This document shows positions 34,841-55,993 of a DNA stretch of 64,000 nt, piece after piece (the stretch's first letter is position 1; every line of letters starts with the position of its first letter). The stretch comes from Mansonella perstans (Eukaryota > Nematoda > Chromadorea > Rhabditida > Onchocercidae): positions 62,001 to 126,000 of the forward strand of contig JBAMDO010000181.1 of assembly GCA_037074765.1 (NCBI GenBank). The letters are read 5' to 3'. The notes beneath the pieces are model-generated. The model was given only the letters and a program-made list of their open reading frames with translations, was not told the DNA's origin and made no database searches. A program made the translations under genes and the position numbers.

Positions 34841-36928
34841 GCGCGTCTCCTGAAATACATCACTCCATTGTAAGATGAATTCAACAATGCAGCAGAATCT
34901 TCCCAGCATTGAGCTCAGCTGCTTCATCTAACTAATTTAACTTAATCCCGAGACCTCCTAGAGCACTGTAAATAACTTCGCCAAAACTTCATCTCCCAAC
35001 TTTATCGCTTTATCAAGAATTTCCCCGCTATTGCATCACTTAGAAGAAAGCCCTGGCGTCCAATCGTAAAATACTGGCTGGCCGAATTCGCAAAGCAAAT
35101 TGCAACTGAAATGGAAAGGTTTGCGTGAGTGCCGAAAATTTTTGTAAGCTGGATGAAGTATTAAAATATGGCCATTTTAAAGTTTAACACCATAAATTCA
35201 TCAGACATTGAGAGATAGCAAAGCAATATTAACCTTTCAAGAGCCTTTTTTTCGTTCAATTTGAATTATATGAAAAATTCCTAAATTATAAGTTATGATT
35301 TTATTGCCAGACAATTCTTTATTCTATTTCAACTGCTTAATTAATATGTTTGACAGCGAAAAATCAATATTTAGCAAATAGTTCGTCTTAAATTGTAATC
35401 ATATCGTCGAAAAATGATACATTTCGTTCGTACAGTAAAAAAAATTGATAATAAAGATATGATATTTGTGAGTTAATTAGTCCGATATCACAACACTCTT
35501 ATTAGTTACAACATTCGCCATACAGATTCAAATGAATGTTTAATCGAGGCCATCATTCATTCTTATCATTTTTCTATGATTGCTGAGTGTAATCATACAG
35601 CAATAACAACAACAGTACGTTCGTGTATAGAACATATCGGAATGAAGGGACTTGACATTTGTGGGAATAACAACAGGAATACTTTTTCGAGATTTTTAGA
35701 TGATTAAAATGAAGCAAGCGTTCGCTATACTTTTCAGTGTGCAAATAATTGTTTAAATAATTCAGGCTGGTTGAGAATGATTGAATCATCTTCGCTCTAT
35801 TCATTGCAAAAAAAAGACAATTACAAGAATTCTGCCATACATTTGCTATGAATTATTTTATGACTCTTCCGAGTAGTAAGATGATTTGAAATAACGTAGG
35901 GAGACTTAGATAACTTCTCAGTGTTCTACAAAAATATGCATCAATTTATTGAATCAACAAGTCATTAAGAAATTAATATGAATCAAAAAATATGAACGAA
36001 AATGAAGTGGGAACGTCAAAGACCTTTGTGCTGTATACTTAGTTTTATTACTCTCCGATAACAAATGACACGGCTGAGAAAATTTCACAAATTTGCTGTG
36101 TTGCAAAAATTGACATTGTAATATTTATGACGATTGAAACGCCTGACAAATGAGCAAAGTAAACAAGTGTCCGTAACCATCAGAAGTAAATTTGGATGGA
36201 ATATTTTAGATAGAATACAAAGCTAACTTATTATGACTTAGCAAGAAATGGTATCACACGCTATTGAGTTATAAGCAATACGAAGGTCACGATTGCTTAG
36301 CCAAATCTCATGGCTCTCTATATTGACCTTTGGCATCTGTGTGATGTTGGACTCCGTACAAGCCTTCCATTAACTGTCATTTATGATAAATATGAACAGT
36401 ATGCGTCTTTTCATATCTGCTTTTGCAATTAATTTATTTTTATGATTTTTGAAATTACATTACATTAAAAACAACTCTTCATGTGCTATTTTCAAATCTT
36501 TTCGTTGATAAAATAAGGTTTAAAAAATTCGTATTTTACGATTTTTCGTTAGTAAGTGCTAGTTCTTGATCAAGGAAATAATTGTATTGTTCCAATGTGA
36601 CAAGGAAGTTTTGTTCTTAATTTTTTCAATTGGTTCAAAAGAGATTCATATAGCACTTTTTGGAAGAAAAGTTTTGTAAGCTATTTAAAATGTCACCTTT
36701 CACATTTAAGCTATTTAAAATGTTAAATGCCACCTATGCAAAACATTGTAACTTCAAATTTATTCATTGCTGTAGACAAGAAGAGAGAGCATAAGCAAGC
36801 AAATTATGCAAATAATTTCTTCTATCATTTATAGTTATAAAAACTTCTTTTTCTATTATGGTGAGTAGAATTGTGGAAGGGGTCGTTTATCAGTCGTAAT
36901 TGTTATTGTTTCCTTTGTATGCGTTATT
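34841..36928. other. Intergenic between divergent genes
   Basis: Separates the starts of the UNC-93-like gene (-) and the CFIm25-like gene (+), so it should hold both promoters. A 16-base unit, AAGCTATTTAAAATGT, occurs twice around 36677-36723. No coding exon recognised. Confidence 0.55.
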
Positions 36929-38255
<1,327 letters not shown>

Positions 38256-41200
38256 TAGGTTCACTAAAATGATCACAACAACTTCTTAAATTTTTTCATT
38301 CTAGATTCAATTATCTCTACTATCCCTGATATTGGCTCTAACAACAACTCATTATGCCGTTTTCAAAATATTCAAAATATGTAGTTTATAAGGATAGTGA
38401 TCAGTCATTCAACAACCAAAATCTTATTGTTTATATTTTATAGTGATTATTCAAAATATTTTATTTATACATTATTTCGTAGAATCATTCACTTTATCTT
38501 AAATTTTTAAGTCTATGCTTTACTGATACTTCCAGGATTTATATCAAAAAAGAATAATAAGTCATTTAGTAATGTTATTTGATAATTGTTGTGAGTTAGC
38601 TCCAGAGAATATTGATTAGGAAAACATTTTATCGACCTGTGAAGATCGGTTTAACTGTTAAAATCATATGCATCATTTTTTTGAAATATCTCACATATTC
38701 CTTTTTTCGCTAGCTGTAGTTAATGATGTTTGTTGTCATTAGAACGGATATCACCAGAAAAAGAGCCATTATGTTGCATGAGACAAATCTGTAAGGTCGT
38801 GGCTTAGACTTGACTTGCATCAGTTCTGCTTTTTCCAATGATTTTTTCGATGCTGAACTGAAGAAAGAAAAATTGACGTATCTGAAACACTGCAAACAAT
38901 ATGCGTTCCATCAGACAGTCATTATCCATGATGTTTTCCACAAAAAATTAATGGGTAGATACATCCAGATATATCATGCTGTATCCAACAATCAGCCGAT
39001 AATTTTTTTAATTCTGTTGCGATTTTTAATTAATCTCTTCTGATATATGAAAAGACTCCTAAAATGGGCTTTTACTTTTTTTACCTTAATCTTTGTTAAT
39101 TAAACTTTCGGTTTGTAAGTTCGGAAACAATTGCTGCTTATTATTGTTCTCGATTAATCTCTGAATCTTAGAAAATGCGATTTCTTTATTAATTAATTGT
39201 TTAAATGATGTTGTTGGTGATAAATGTATTGTATTGTGGAATAAATGTTACAGTTCTTAAAAATGATTAATGAGCATTGACGTATTTCATTTCAATGTCT
39301 CATTACTACCGATCGCGTCGTCTACTGGCAGTTGGCAATATGTTGAGCGCAGCAATAAACATTCACAAAATGCTACTTATGTAAATCTCTTATGGTTCAT
39401 CGAACAGTATCGATATTTGTCGTTTTCATTTCAATTGAATAAATACAGTTGAAACAATACTCAATTTTGCTCAGAAAGCTAAACATTTCTGGAACATAAA
39501 ATGCAAAATTGGCATCGAAGTCTTTATTTTCCAAAACTCGACTGATATGACTACATCTTTTGAGTTTTAAGTTTGAGAAAAAAATCACGAAACTATTCTC
39601 AAAAACTTCGAATGAATGTAATATTGGTCTGTTCCAGTTAAAAAATCCATATAATTGTAAAACCAATAAAAGTTTTAAGTTATTATGTGCTAGTCGAATA
39701 AGGCTGGATTTTCGCAAATATTATTTCAAATACTACTTTATCGAGAAGAATTGATGTTAGTCCAATAGGTGGTATTAAAGTAACAACATGATTATCATAA
39801 ATGAATTAAAAATTATCATAACGATATAACTAATCTCTGTAATGTCTGCGCTTCTGATCAGTGTTTTAGCAATTCGCTAGAGAAACATTCAATTGATCGT
39901 TTTACGGAAATATTCAATTGATTTATTAACAAATAAAATCTTCAAATAAACGATACATAATTGCATAATTTATTTGAAATGTTTTCTTTAAATCAAATTT
40001 TCACTAATTGAATAAAGGAATTGTTGCGCTTTTAATAAGCCTAAATATTGCTTAATTTTAAACCTGTTGCTTTGTTTTAAATGATATACTTTATCAGATT
40101 AAGATGAAGTTCCAAGCATTTGAAATTGTGTAAAATGAGTCTCTTTGATGAAAAGTATGACAAATACTAATCACCTGACTCACCCATATTATTTCACTTA
40201 TTTAAAGGACAGGAGTCAGCGTATTTATAAGTCTTTGTAATGAACAACTGGGACAATCGAAAGAAATTAATAGTTTTCAAGTATTCATTGCATGCCAAGT
40301 TTTACCTGAAAGCTGACTACGAAATAAAACAACATTTTAAAGTAAATTCAAAATTTGAAACATTAAACTTTTAGACTAAGTGCTACAATAAATTAAAACT
40401 TTGCGTGCAGCTGTTCTGAGACCAAATATCAGTTTCTTTTCTTATATCGGTAGCAAAATGTGTACTATCTTTTAAATTTAACCTTTCAGCCTAACTCTGT
40501 TCTGCTTAACCTCAGTACTTAAAAATTTTTCGCTAGCAATTTAATGTCAGAAAATACGTCAATTGATTTTTTCTATTTTTAGGCATTTTTTTTTTTTTTG
40601 CATTTTGTAAATTATACAACATCTAAAAGTTTCGAGTGCTGAACATATTCAGCTGATTGAAATGAATCGATTTTGTTTAGTACATTATGGCAAAAAATAA
40701 AAAATTTAATGATTTTTTGAGGCAATTCAGCTTTTCAACTTTCCAAAGATACGAATTTTTCAAGAATTTCTCAACATGCAGAGCAATTTTCTAGCACAAA
40801 AAATATGTTTTCAAATGTTTTTTTTCGTTTCATAAGTTGCAAAGTAGATAATACTGATAGTATCACGAAAAAATCGGTTACATATCAAAAGTTACTGGAA
40901 TAAAACAGCTCTATCGCCTGGCACCGTCGTTATTGCGAATTTACTTCTTATCGTATTCCTGGTTTTTCTATTTTTTAGTTATGATATAAGACAAATTTAT
41001 TAATAAGATATTATAAGTTTCAGTTGGAATTATGGATTTTGATGGGAAATATAAAATATTGCTGAAAATTTTCCGCTGAATTAGAAACAAAAAAGCAGAG
41101 AGTAAATAACCGATACAAACAAAGGGAGTATCGGTTATAAAAAAATATATTTGCATCTCAATAATTTGAAAGTACCAACGAAGGGTTTAAAATTTTTCAA

Positions 41201-42807
41201 GAACTGAAATTTAAAAGGGTAGGTTACATGTTCAATAAAAATCAATTTTCACTTAGTTATTTGCTTCGCAATTTCCTTCAATATTTTTTTTTTCAGTTGC
41301 TTCGCAACAATAATAGTGAAACTACATGAGCGTTAGCATAGCTGAACATGGATACATCGTCCCACAGGTTAAGTTTTCTTCAGGTGGAGAAAAATATGTG
41401 ACTGGAAAAAGACTTCAACAGAAACTAATAGAGCAAAGTATAAAATCGTGCTATTCATCGCAAAACATTGGCCCTTGGAAGTATCGCTGTTGGCAGCATA
41501 TCATTCATTATCATATTACAACTATTTGGTTTTCTCTTATCGTGTCCAAAAAGTAATACTTTTTAAATGATATACTGCTTTTATGCATTTTGTCGGATTT
41601 AGCGACATTTTGCTGTTTCATTATTTCTCACCTTTACATTTAATTACTTTCTAATTCCAGATGAGCTTCAACGTAGCAATAATATTTTTGTTTAGTGTAA
41701 ATTAGGCTGATAATGGAAATTGTCCCTAAAGGTGTTTACGTACTTGCGGTCACTATTTCTTGTCGTAACTCCCTCTGTAATATTCTACAGTACTCGAAAA
41801 ATACGGATCGGTCTTACTGATATTTATGCTTAATACTTCTACAATTTTGCAGATAACATTTGTGAATAGAAAAAAAAGTTGGCAGAACCAAATTATTGTA
41901 AAGTGAACAAATAAAAAATAGCTCGATTAAATATGCATAGAATATTCCCACTAAGAAATCAACTCTCATTTTGTGGAATTAAAAGTATCTTCTAACTGGA
42001 ATTTAAAACACTCTTTTTATGTGATGGACAATTTCAATTACCAGTCCAACTACCCATTAATTGTTGATAACTGCCTGTAGCTGCATATAACTTACAACCA
42101 TATGTATATATATATAGGGATATTTCTGTATATGCAATCTATCAGCAAAAATGTGATTGTAAGACTTTTGATTTGCCAACTTTTTTCTTCCACAGCTGAT
42201 GCCTTTGGAGCAAAAGAGTTGTGATAACTTTCCGACCAGTAATTGATCTCTTGCTCTCTCTTGTTTACAAAAGATTGAAAAGACCACTGAGCAGATCACA
42301 AATGTCTTTCGTCGAGAAATTGTTCCAGCTAATATTATCTCTTTGCTTGTTTTACCTTAAATTATAATCTCCAGCACAGGAAATATTAACTTTGGACAGA
42401 ACTATTTGATAAATATTAGACCACTGTAGTTTCTAATTAAGCAAATTTTCAGCTGAAAAATATAATTTCAGTGTCTTTGGCAATAATTGTGTCACCATTT
42501 TCAGGTTTCTGTGAAATACTAACAGTAAACAAGTCAGAGGGCTCGAAAACAATTCGCATCTGAAAAATTCCCGAGGCGTTGTTGAAGATAATAGTTGATG
42601 TCCTTGACATGATAAATAACGGGATCTTGAACAGCATGATTAATTTAAATGATATCAAAGCGCTGATAGATTCATGAACGCATCTGCATCGATTTATTAG
42701 AAACGTTTTCAGTTAATTTTGTAAAAAATTTTCATTTCATCTTTACCGGAATACTTTGTCATGTTTAAGCAGAAAAAAAAAGCCGTGACATTCTATAAGA
42801 ATTTTAA
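38256..42807. other. Intergenic, gene-poor
   Basis: AT-rich, with scattered short open frames lacking splice context or family resemblance. An additional 5' exon of the GH31 gene carrying a signal peptide could lie toward the right end but was not identified. Confidence 0.55.
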
Positions 42808-48388
<5,581 letters not shown>

Positions 48389-49355
48389 ACTTATCAAGAT
48401 AATAATCTTTTAATTTTTTGAATATCAATACTTATCATCGATCATAGTTACTGCAATTCTATTGTTGTCATTAATAAAATTCGATAAGATATCCTGGTCA
48501 CTGTTGTATCTTTATCCCGAGTTGACACGTTATTATATATTGTAATGTGTAACGCAATGTTTGATCTAGTGTAGAGAAGGAGGTATGGAATAGCTATAAG
48601 CGTGCGTTAACAATTTAAATGTGGAATCGGTAAAAGTACTAAACGTTTTCTAAAGGAGAGAATAAACAAAGAAGAAATGAATGATTCAAATACATATCAG
48701 AAGATCATAGGTTCAATGTATTCGATTATGCATTGATTGAGAGTCTAACACATATATATATGAATTATCTAGTATGAAATAGCACATAATTTCACTCCAA
48801 AAAAAAAAAAAAAAAAAATATGAAATGCGCATCAATCAAATTCATATAGCTCTGATGATAAATGATAAGCACCAATCAAATGATAAGCTTTGTGATGGAC
48901 GTAAAATAAATGTTTAACTTCGAAGTTATCGCTGCAACAACTAAAAAAAGATTGCCTATTGCAACGTTATCACCAAGTTCGTCTATCACCAAACATTAAA
49001 AATAAACCTTATTTTGGGGAATCGGTACTCTCTGCTACCTTTATGTGGTATAATGTGGTACACTTTGTTTGCATAATGGGCTCTCCAATAGTATACATCA
49101 ACCGTTGTTGTTCGGAAGTTTGAAAGATTTGGGACTTAGTAAAAATGATTTAAAGTTAGGAAGGAATGGGTTCAATCTAAGGATAAAATGAAAGAGGTAT
49201 GTTCACAAAGAAGTTTCATCATTTACGGATATTGTTTCAGGTGGTGGACATTGTTCACATTATTAAAACTTGGTAATTCCTGACAAATTTGACTTGTGAA
49301 AGGATTTTGCTTTTGAGGTTAAAGTTTAGCTTGCTTACCAGTAACCAGTTACATT
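48389..49355. other. Intergenic between GH31 gene and TAF3
   Basis: Under 1 kb, including an AATAAA at 48473-48478 that probably ends the GH31 transcript, and a poly-A run near 48800. The TAF3 start follows a CCAG at 49344-49347, a possible trans-splice acceptor eight bases before the ATG. Confidence 0.55.
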
Positions 49356-52300
49356 ATGTCGATCACAGATATTTTGGCGACAGATCTTAATGGTGGCGAG
49401 CTTATACCATCTGCGGAAAATAGCAGTACGAGCCTAGATGAAGATCAGCTACAAGAGGAGGTACTATTTAGATCCATCTGGAAATGGATTTATTTAGATA
49501 ATATGACATATGGAGTGTATTAAATTGCAAGGACGAAGATAATTTCTTTGTAATGATTTTAGCTATCCGATGAAAGACAAAATCAGAGTTGGTTAGCTGC
49601 AAAGAAGCTTACTTTGTTAAATCAAGGTTTGTTGGCCTTTTTCCTGAAAATAACGGTAGTTTTTCTTTCGATCTTCCGCAATATTTAATTAATAGTAACT
49701 CGGAATTTTGTTGTAGACTCTGCAATAGAAGCAACCCGTTCACTTGAAGCTTCGGAGGACTGTGCCTTGCACTACCTTACGCGATCTGTAGCAAAGATGA
49801 TGGATAATATTGGTTTTTCAACATGTCACGAATCTGTTCTAAATATTCTAACTGATCTTTGCAGGCGGTACATGCAGAAACTTTGGGTTGATTCAAAAGC
49901 ATTCGCAGAACACGGTAACTTAAGGATACATTATACTTTAATTACATTGCTAAATGAATTGCTACTTTTATTTGAAGGTCGGGAACTTGTTTCAACTTTT
50001 TTTTTTTAAGCTGGTAGGCGATATCCTACCTTTGAGGATGCAAATATGGTTTTTGGAAAACTGATGTTCAGTGTAGCAGAATTGCACGCATTCATGAGGC
50101 AGGTCCTATGTGATCCTTTGGAAAAAAACGTAAGTCATTTGTTATTGGATTGCTGTTTTTCTTGATCTTGTTATGAATATTGCAATTGCTTACAGTTTTC
50201 TCACTTTTAAGGTGCCACTTTTCCCGGTTAGGAAATGTTCGCTAACTCTGCTTAGTATATATGGGCCAGTCTCAGATAAAGAATTGGCGGAACGACCAGA
50301 TCATATACCTCGTTATTTTCCTGCTATGCATCCAGAATGGTGCTCCGATCGTGAGGGAGGTGGTACTTTACTTTTTCAGTTAATTGTTTATCACGCATGA
50401 ATAGGTTCTTAATTTTTATACTATTTTATAGTTCGAGCAGCCGAAGCTTCAGCAGTAAAAGTTGCAGCTCAAGGGATAGCGAAAAATTACAGATTTACAC
50501 CACGGTGAGCGGTATTTTCGTTTAAATTCATTTGTTCTTTAAAGTAAGAAATTTAGGATCGGATTCCGTTTTTTGCCTAAACACATTATAAGGTCGTATT
50601 TGCGTAATGACCACGTTTTCCGCTCACGAACTTTTTATTTGAATCTTTATGGACTCGCAAAATATGAAGCAAGAATATTAAACCTCTACTCATTTTGAAT
50701 TCATTTTTATTCTTGTTAAAAGAAATCTTATTGCAGTAAATGATTTTTCAGAAGAAGGGTAACAAAACCGAAGATCTCGTTTCCTGATTTTAGTGGGTCG
50801 ACAGCTAAAGAGTTGGGATTTGTTCGCCCTCAAAAGTTGCCATCCAAAAAAGTGCTCGAAGAACCGAGTGGCATTTCAAGTAGTGCCAATGTCGCAGCCT
50901 TACAGACGGCGGGTGTAGCAACAAGCAGTCCTATTAGAACAAAGCCTAAAAAATGGTCGATACAGGAAGTGAGATATCTTAAATGATACTTTTTTGAAAT
51001 ATAAATATATTTAGGATAGCTTCATTTATTGTTTATTCATATTTCAGTTTGCTAATAGTTCAAAGCACCGTGATGAGCATATCATGGAGGCAGAAAGCCT
51101 TAAAGAAAAGGATGTGTCAGATAAACCTTTCGCACAGGTAACGTTGGTTTCTTTTGGTTAACTTTGAGTTTAACTGCTTTACCCTTTCAGTAGTGAGCTT
51201 ATATAGTTTTCCTCATTTTTTTATATCATTTTTTAGAATGATCATATCAGCAATTGATGATTGCAGAGAACTATTGGTATGTTTGGCATGCCTCCATCAG
51301 CCTTGGTACGTACAGAGAGTGTTGCGATTGAGAAGATGAAAAAGAAAAAGAAGAAAGACAGAGATCGAGATAAAAACCGAACTAAGGAGAAAAAAGCAAA
51401 GCATCGCGACAAGGAGAAGCTTAGAGACAAAAATGTTTGTTGTATTTGCGTTTGTGATATTAATTATGTATGCATGTGACTCAAGTTTTTTGTTTTATGC
51501 AGTCTTTATACAAAAAGGACCTTTCAGGAGGAAAATCCAAGTGCAAGTAGCTTAGTTCCGGTAACGATCAACTATCTTACAAATGAGAAGACAAGTACAA
51601 GTGCGAGTTGTTCAACGGATGCTAAGAGTGATGTTCAAGGCTTGTAATTTACACTTCTTTTCTTTCTAGTTTTAGTTTTTGGTTGCTTAATGATCGCTTT
51701 GGAGATCTCTAGATAAGCTTGAAGTTACTGGCTTAAAAGAAGTGATTCACTACTGCAATTTTTTTACCAAAATTGCACTTGAAAAAAAGGATTTCTAAAA
51801 AGGAATTGAAGTTTTGAAATATATAAAAGTTTAGTTGCCCTGGGTTTTATCGTGAAGGTTGAATCAAGCAGAGTTGTCTTAAATATTCTTTCATCCACTG
51901 TTGTTGGAATCAATTATCTAGAATCTAGCTCCTCAGGTCTTAGGTCCTGTTGTTGGTGCTGTTCACTTGCTGACGTGAATTTGATCAGTGTACAGTAAGG
52001 TTTAGAAATGTGGAGGTTAGTCTTGAAGTATGGCAAAAACGTCTTACTCGCCAAAAATTGACTGGTTTTTTTCTCTGAACCTTGCAAATTATTTCAGCGA
52101 AAAAATCAAAGGACCAGCAGGATGCTCTTCCAGCACTACAAAAACAATCCAGTTCCTCAGAACAGTGAGTATCACTTCTATGAGTTCATATGATAGTGTG
52201 AAGGAAGTAACCGTTTCTCTGTTAAATATCTAGAATAGATGTGCATATTTTATGCATGCTGCATATTTCAGCCATCAAAATGAGCGAGATGGGACTGATT

Positions 52301-55300
52301 TGGTGAATTTCGCGAATAAAAAACCTCTTATAGACCTTCATTTTTCGTATGCTGTTTCCGAAAATGATGGAGGAGGCATAGTAAATTGTGAAAAGGTGGC
52401 ACAATATACTCGTCATTATGTTTTCAAATTTTTTCTTTGTAGATTTTCATTTTCCGAGTAAGAAATATAGTGATGGGACTTATCAAATTATTTCTTTGAT
52501 TGTCACAGCTGAAAAAGAGTTGACATTACATTATATTTGCCAGGAGGACAGTACTGATAGACTTAAACATGATCAACCAGTGGACTTAAGGATAAATGAC
52601 GGTAGTGTTGTTGGTTCACAGATGACTGAAGTATTGATACCGCAACATTTCGCAAACAGGTATGTTTATATGTAAAATAAGCAAATGATCCATATTATTT
52701 TATTTACCGACCGATCACAATTTTCCACATTTATAAAATGAACGATTACTTATTCTTTTTAGTTATAAAATATTATAAAACGATATTTATAATTCATGTG
52801 AGCTTTATATGCCGTATGCCAACAGTGCAGCATATTCAAATAACTTGTAACAAAAATCTTAAATATATTGATATATGCCGTGCGGCTGCATTTGCGTTCA
52901 TTGTCGTTGTTCGTTCGAGTGCGAGCAGTTGTGCATTTATTTCGGGAATTTTCAGTGGACGATTTTGTGAACAATGTAGTTTTGAAATTAGTTTGTTTAA
53001 AGTCTCACTCTCGCATTCTTTCCCGCAGTTATTACGTTCTTTTCTGATTTTTGATTTTTGTTATATTTCAGCTCAGGGGAAAAAATTTTTACAGTACACT
53101 GTGTTTCCCCGTTAAGTTTGAGAGATTTATGCATATCTTGACTGTATTATATGATTTAATTTGTAGGGCTTCTGGTGTAGAGGAATTTGGTGTTGATGAC
53201 AGTAAAGGTATGGAGAAAGCAAAAGAGGAAGGAGTCAAGAATGAAGCTCAGAAAAATGATGAAAGAGATGCGAGTAAAAGCAGGCCAAACGAAATTGTTA
53301 AAGGAAGGCTAGAAGAGTGCAAAGCGGTAAAAAGAAACAATGAATGGAAAAAAGTTGTGAAAAAGACAGCAGCGGAGAGCTCTTTATCAGTGATTGTTGA
53401 TGGCATCACCAAAAGCTCAGCAAATGCTAATGCTCCTTTAACTCGTAAGTCTTTAATTTTTATTATAGCCTTTATCAATATTACTTGTGGGGATTTTATG
53501 TGAATGATTTATGGATCTTTTTTTTGTTTGCTCTCCTGCTTGCTTTATCAACACTTCTAATCGTCATATTTGATTTCTGTAAAGCTTTTGATACAATCAC
53601 ATTATATTTTGTTGTGGGTTAAATCACTTTAGATGTAGAGAAGTCAGCCCTTTGAGAAGAGTTCAGGATCCGTATTTTTCTCATTATTTCTTGTTAATTA
53701 AGATATGTATGAAGTGAATTAATTTATCTCATCATTCAGCAAGTAATAGTGCTTTTGTATCATTCTCGAATTTTTGGGATATTCGTACATTCTACTACAA
53801 CATGTTCTGACTTGAAACTAATTTTTATGACTTGTTTTTAAGTAATGCGATGCAATGCATTGGTTGGAATATTAATTTGTGAACTGCTTTTTCTTTTCAA
53901 AAAAGTCTTTTCAGATGATCTCAAAGCACTGAAGGTGGTTTTATCAAGGTCAACTGGACAGAAAGTATTCACTACATTGTCACCTTGCAGTATGGATTTA
54001 TCAGTTGTTCTTAAATTTTTTTTTTTAAAGCTCTGTTCACTATGCATCTTTGTTTAGGGGACACCGAACGAGCCGTCAAAGACGTGGAGGAGAAATCTGG
54101 TCCAGAGAGTGTTCGGTGTGGTGCAAGTATAACTTCATTCACGGTTGATCAAGCGCAAGTTGCAGAAAATATTTGTGAGAAAAAGAAAAAGCATAGAAAG
54201 GTATTTTCATTATTGACAGTGCAATGGTATTATGGAACTTGAAGAGTGCTACCAATTACTGTTAACACATTGATTTCAAGGCGAAAGATCACGATAAGCA
54301 CCGTAGTAAAGAGCACAAGCGAAAGGATAAAAAGAAATGCAAGGAGCACAAGAAAAGCAAGGTGAAAGATAAAGATAAGAAATATATCAGACTAAGGCCT
54401 GATAAACTTTGCTTAAAGCGACCTGGCGAGCATCTCCGTAAGTTTTTGCAAAATTGTTTTTCATTTTTCTATGTCTGCTGTTTGCAGATCAAGTCTCTAT
54501 TATTCGCATGCTCTCAGCTGTGTAACTCTTTCTGTTTTTCAAACAGCCATGGATTCACTATTTTTCGTAAATTACATACCGAATAAATATGCATGAATGA
54601 TTTTCTGTGCTTTAAACAGTTTGTTGCAGTGCCAGTTGAAATGCCTGCTCCGAAAATACCTAAGCTGAAAATCCGATTTGGATCTAATTCAGGTGGCATT
54701 AGTGCTTCGCCATCAGACAGCGTCTCTGCAACTTCACAAACTGTCTTAACTTCTTCTTTGTTGCCTGCACAGCTGCAAGTTTTTCTATAGCAATTCATAT
54801 TGTATATTTTCTTAAGCTGTTACTTTTCTACTTTTTTATTAATATTATCAGGTCAGAAGGAGCTGCTCCCTCATTAGTCGATCAAAATCAGGTTATGCAA
54901 TCCTCAATTAAGTTGGAAGATGCAGAGGGTACCAGTCCGTACACATTCCTCATATCTGATGGAAATATTAGACCTAGAAAACGACAGCCAGTGACCAAAG
55001 CAGAGGTTATTTTTTTAGATGAATTTCGTTGTGTTGGTTTATCGTCTCGTTCGTTTATTTATTTGTCTCCAAAACTCCACTTTTGTTGAATAGGTGATCG
55101 TAAACTGCAACGAACCAGTTTAGAATATGGCAGTGAGTAGTTGGATTGCTTCTACAACTATTTTCTCTAAAAAACAGAATTTTCTGGCTGCATTTATTTC
55201 GGTTGTTTAAAATTAGATTCCCACAGGCATTCCCACAAAAGTATGTCATAAAAACTGACGGGGACATATTTATTCTGAGAATTTGTGAACATCAACTTAT

Positions 55301-55958
55301 TATGCTTAACAAGCCGGAAGATTTAGTTATTATTGCTAAAAAAATTCGTTAGGTAATGAGATGACTTTACTCAGTTGTGAAAGTAATATATTCGCGTGAT
55401 AAATCATATTTTCGACAGACGAAGCCTAGTACATACTGCGGCTAACCGTTATTTTCAATCACTGTACTTATTAAGCCAAAAGAAATATGATGATTCATCT
55501 ATTGATAGTGCTGCAGTAACGTGGTAGCCACTGATCTTTTACGTACGAAAACTGCTTTTAGACGAATGGAAGTAACCATTTCGAACTGCTGCTTGCTATC
55601 CTGCTGCTTTATTTTAGGAATTGAGCCAAAAAGCTAATTTTATTTTTATTGTCGCTAGTAGTTTTTTTTCGCGAATATCTAGGTATGGTGTAAAGTAATT
55701 ATATTTCAAAGAATGATATCTTAAAGGGACTAACTTATCACTGACAATAAAATTTTCAGTTGAAAGCGCTGCCGAAATTACCGCTGAAAACAAGGACTTG
55801 TGGAACTAAAGAGTAAGTTATGTGAGGATACAGTTGCATTTTTAAATTCGTGCAGTTGCATTTTTAAATTCGTGTGTACACGTTATGTAAGCTTTGCTAT
55901 TTTGTTGCTTCCACAACTTTTTGAATAGTGTTCTCGTTGTTTTTTTCGCTTTATTTTT

Positions 55959-55993
<35 letters not shown>

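Noticed and set aside
51501..51550. Acceptor at 51502 as the next TAF3 exon
   Set aside because: Read in the required phase it hits a stop (KSKCK then TAG), whereas the acceptor at 51527 keeps the frame open.
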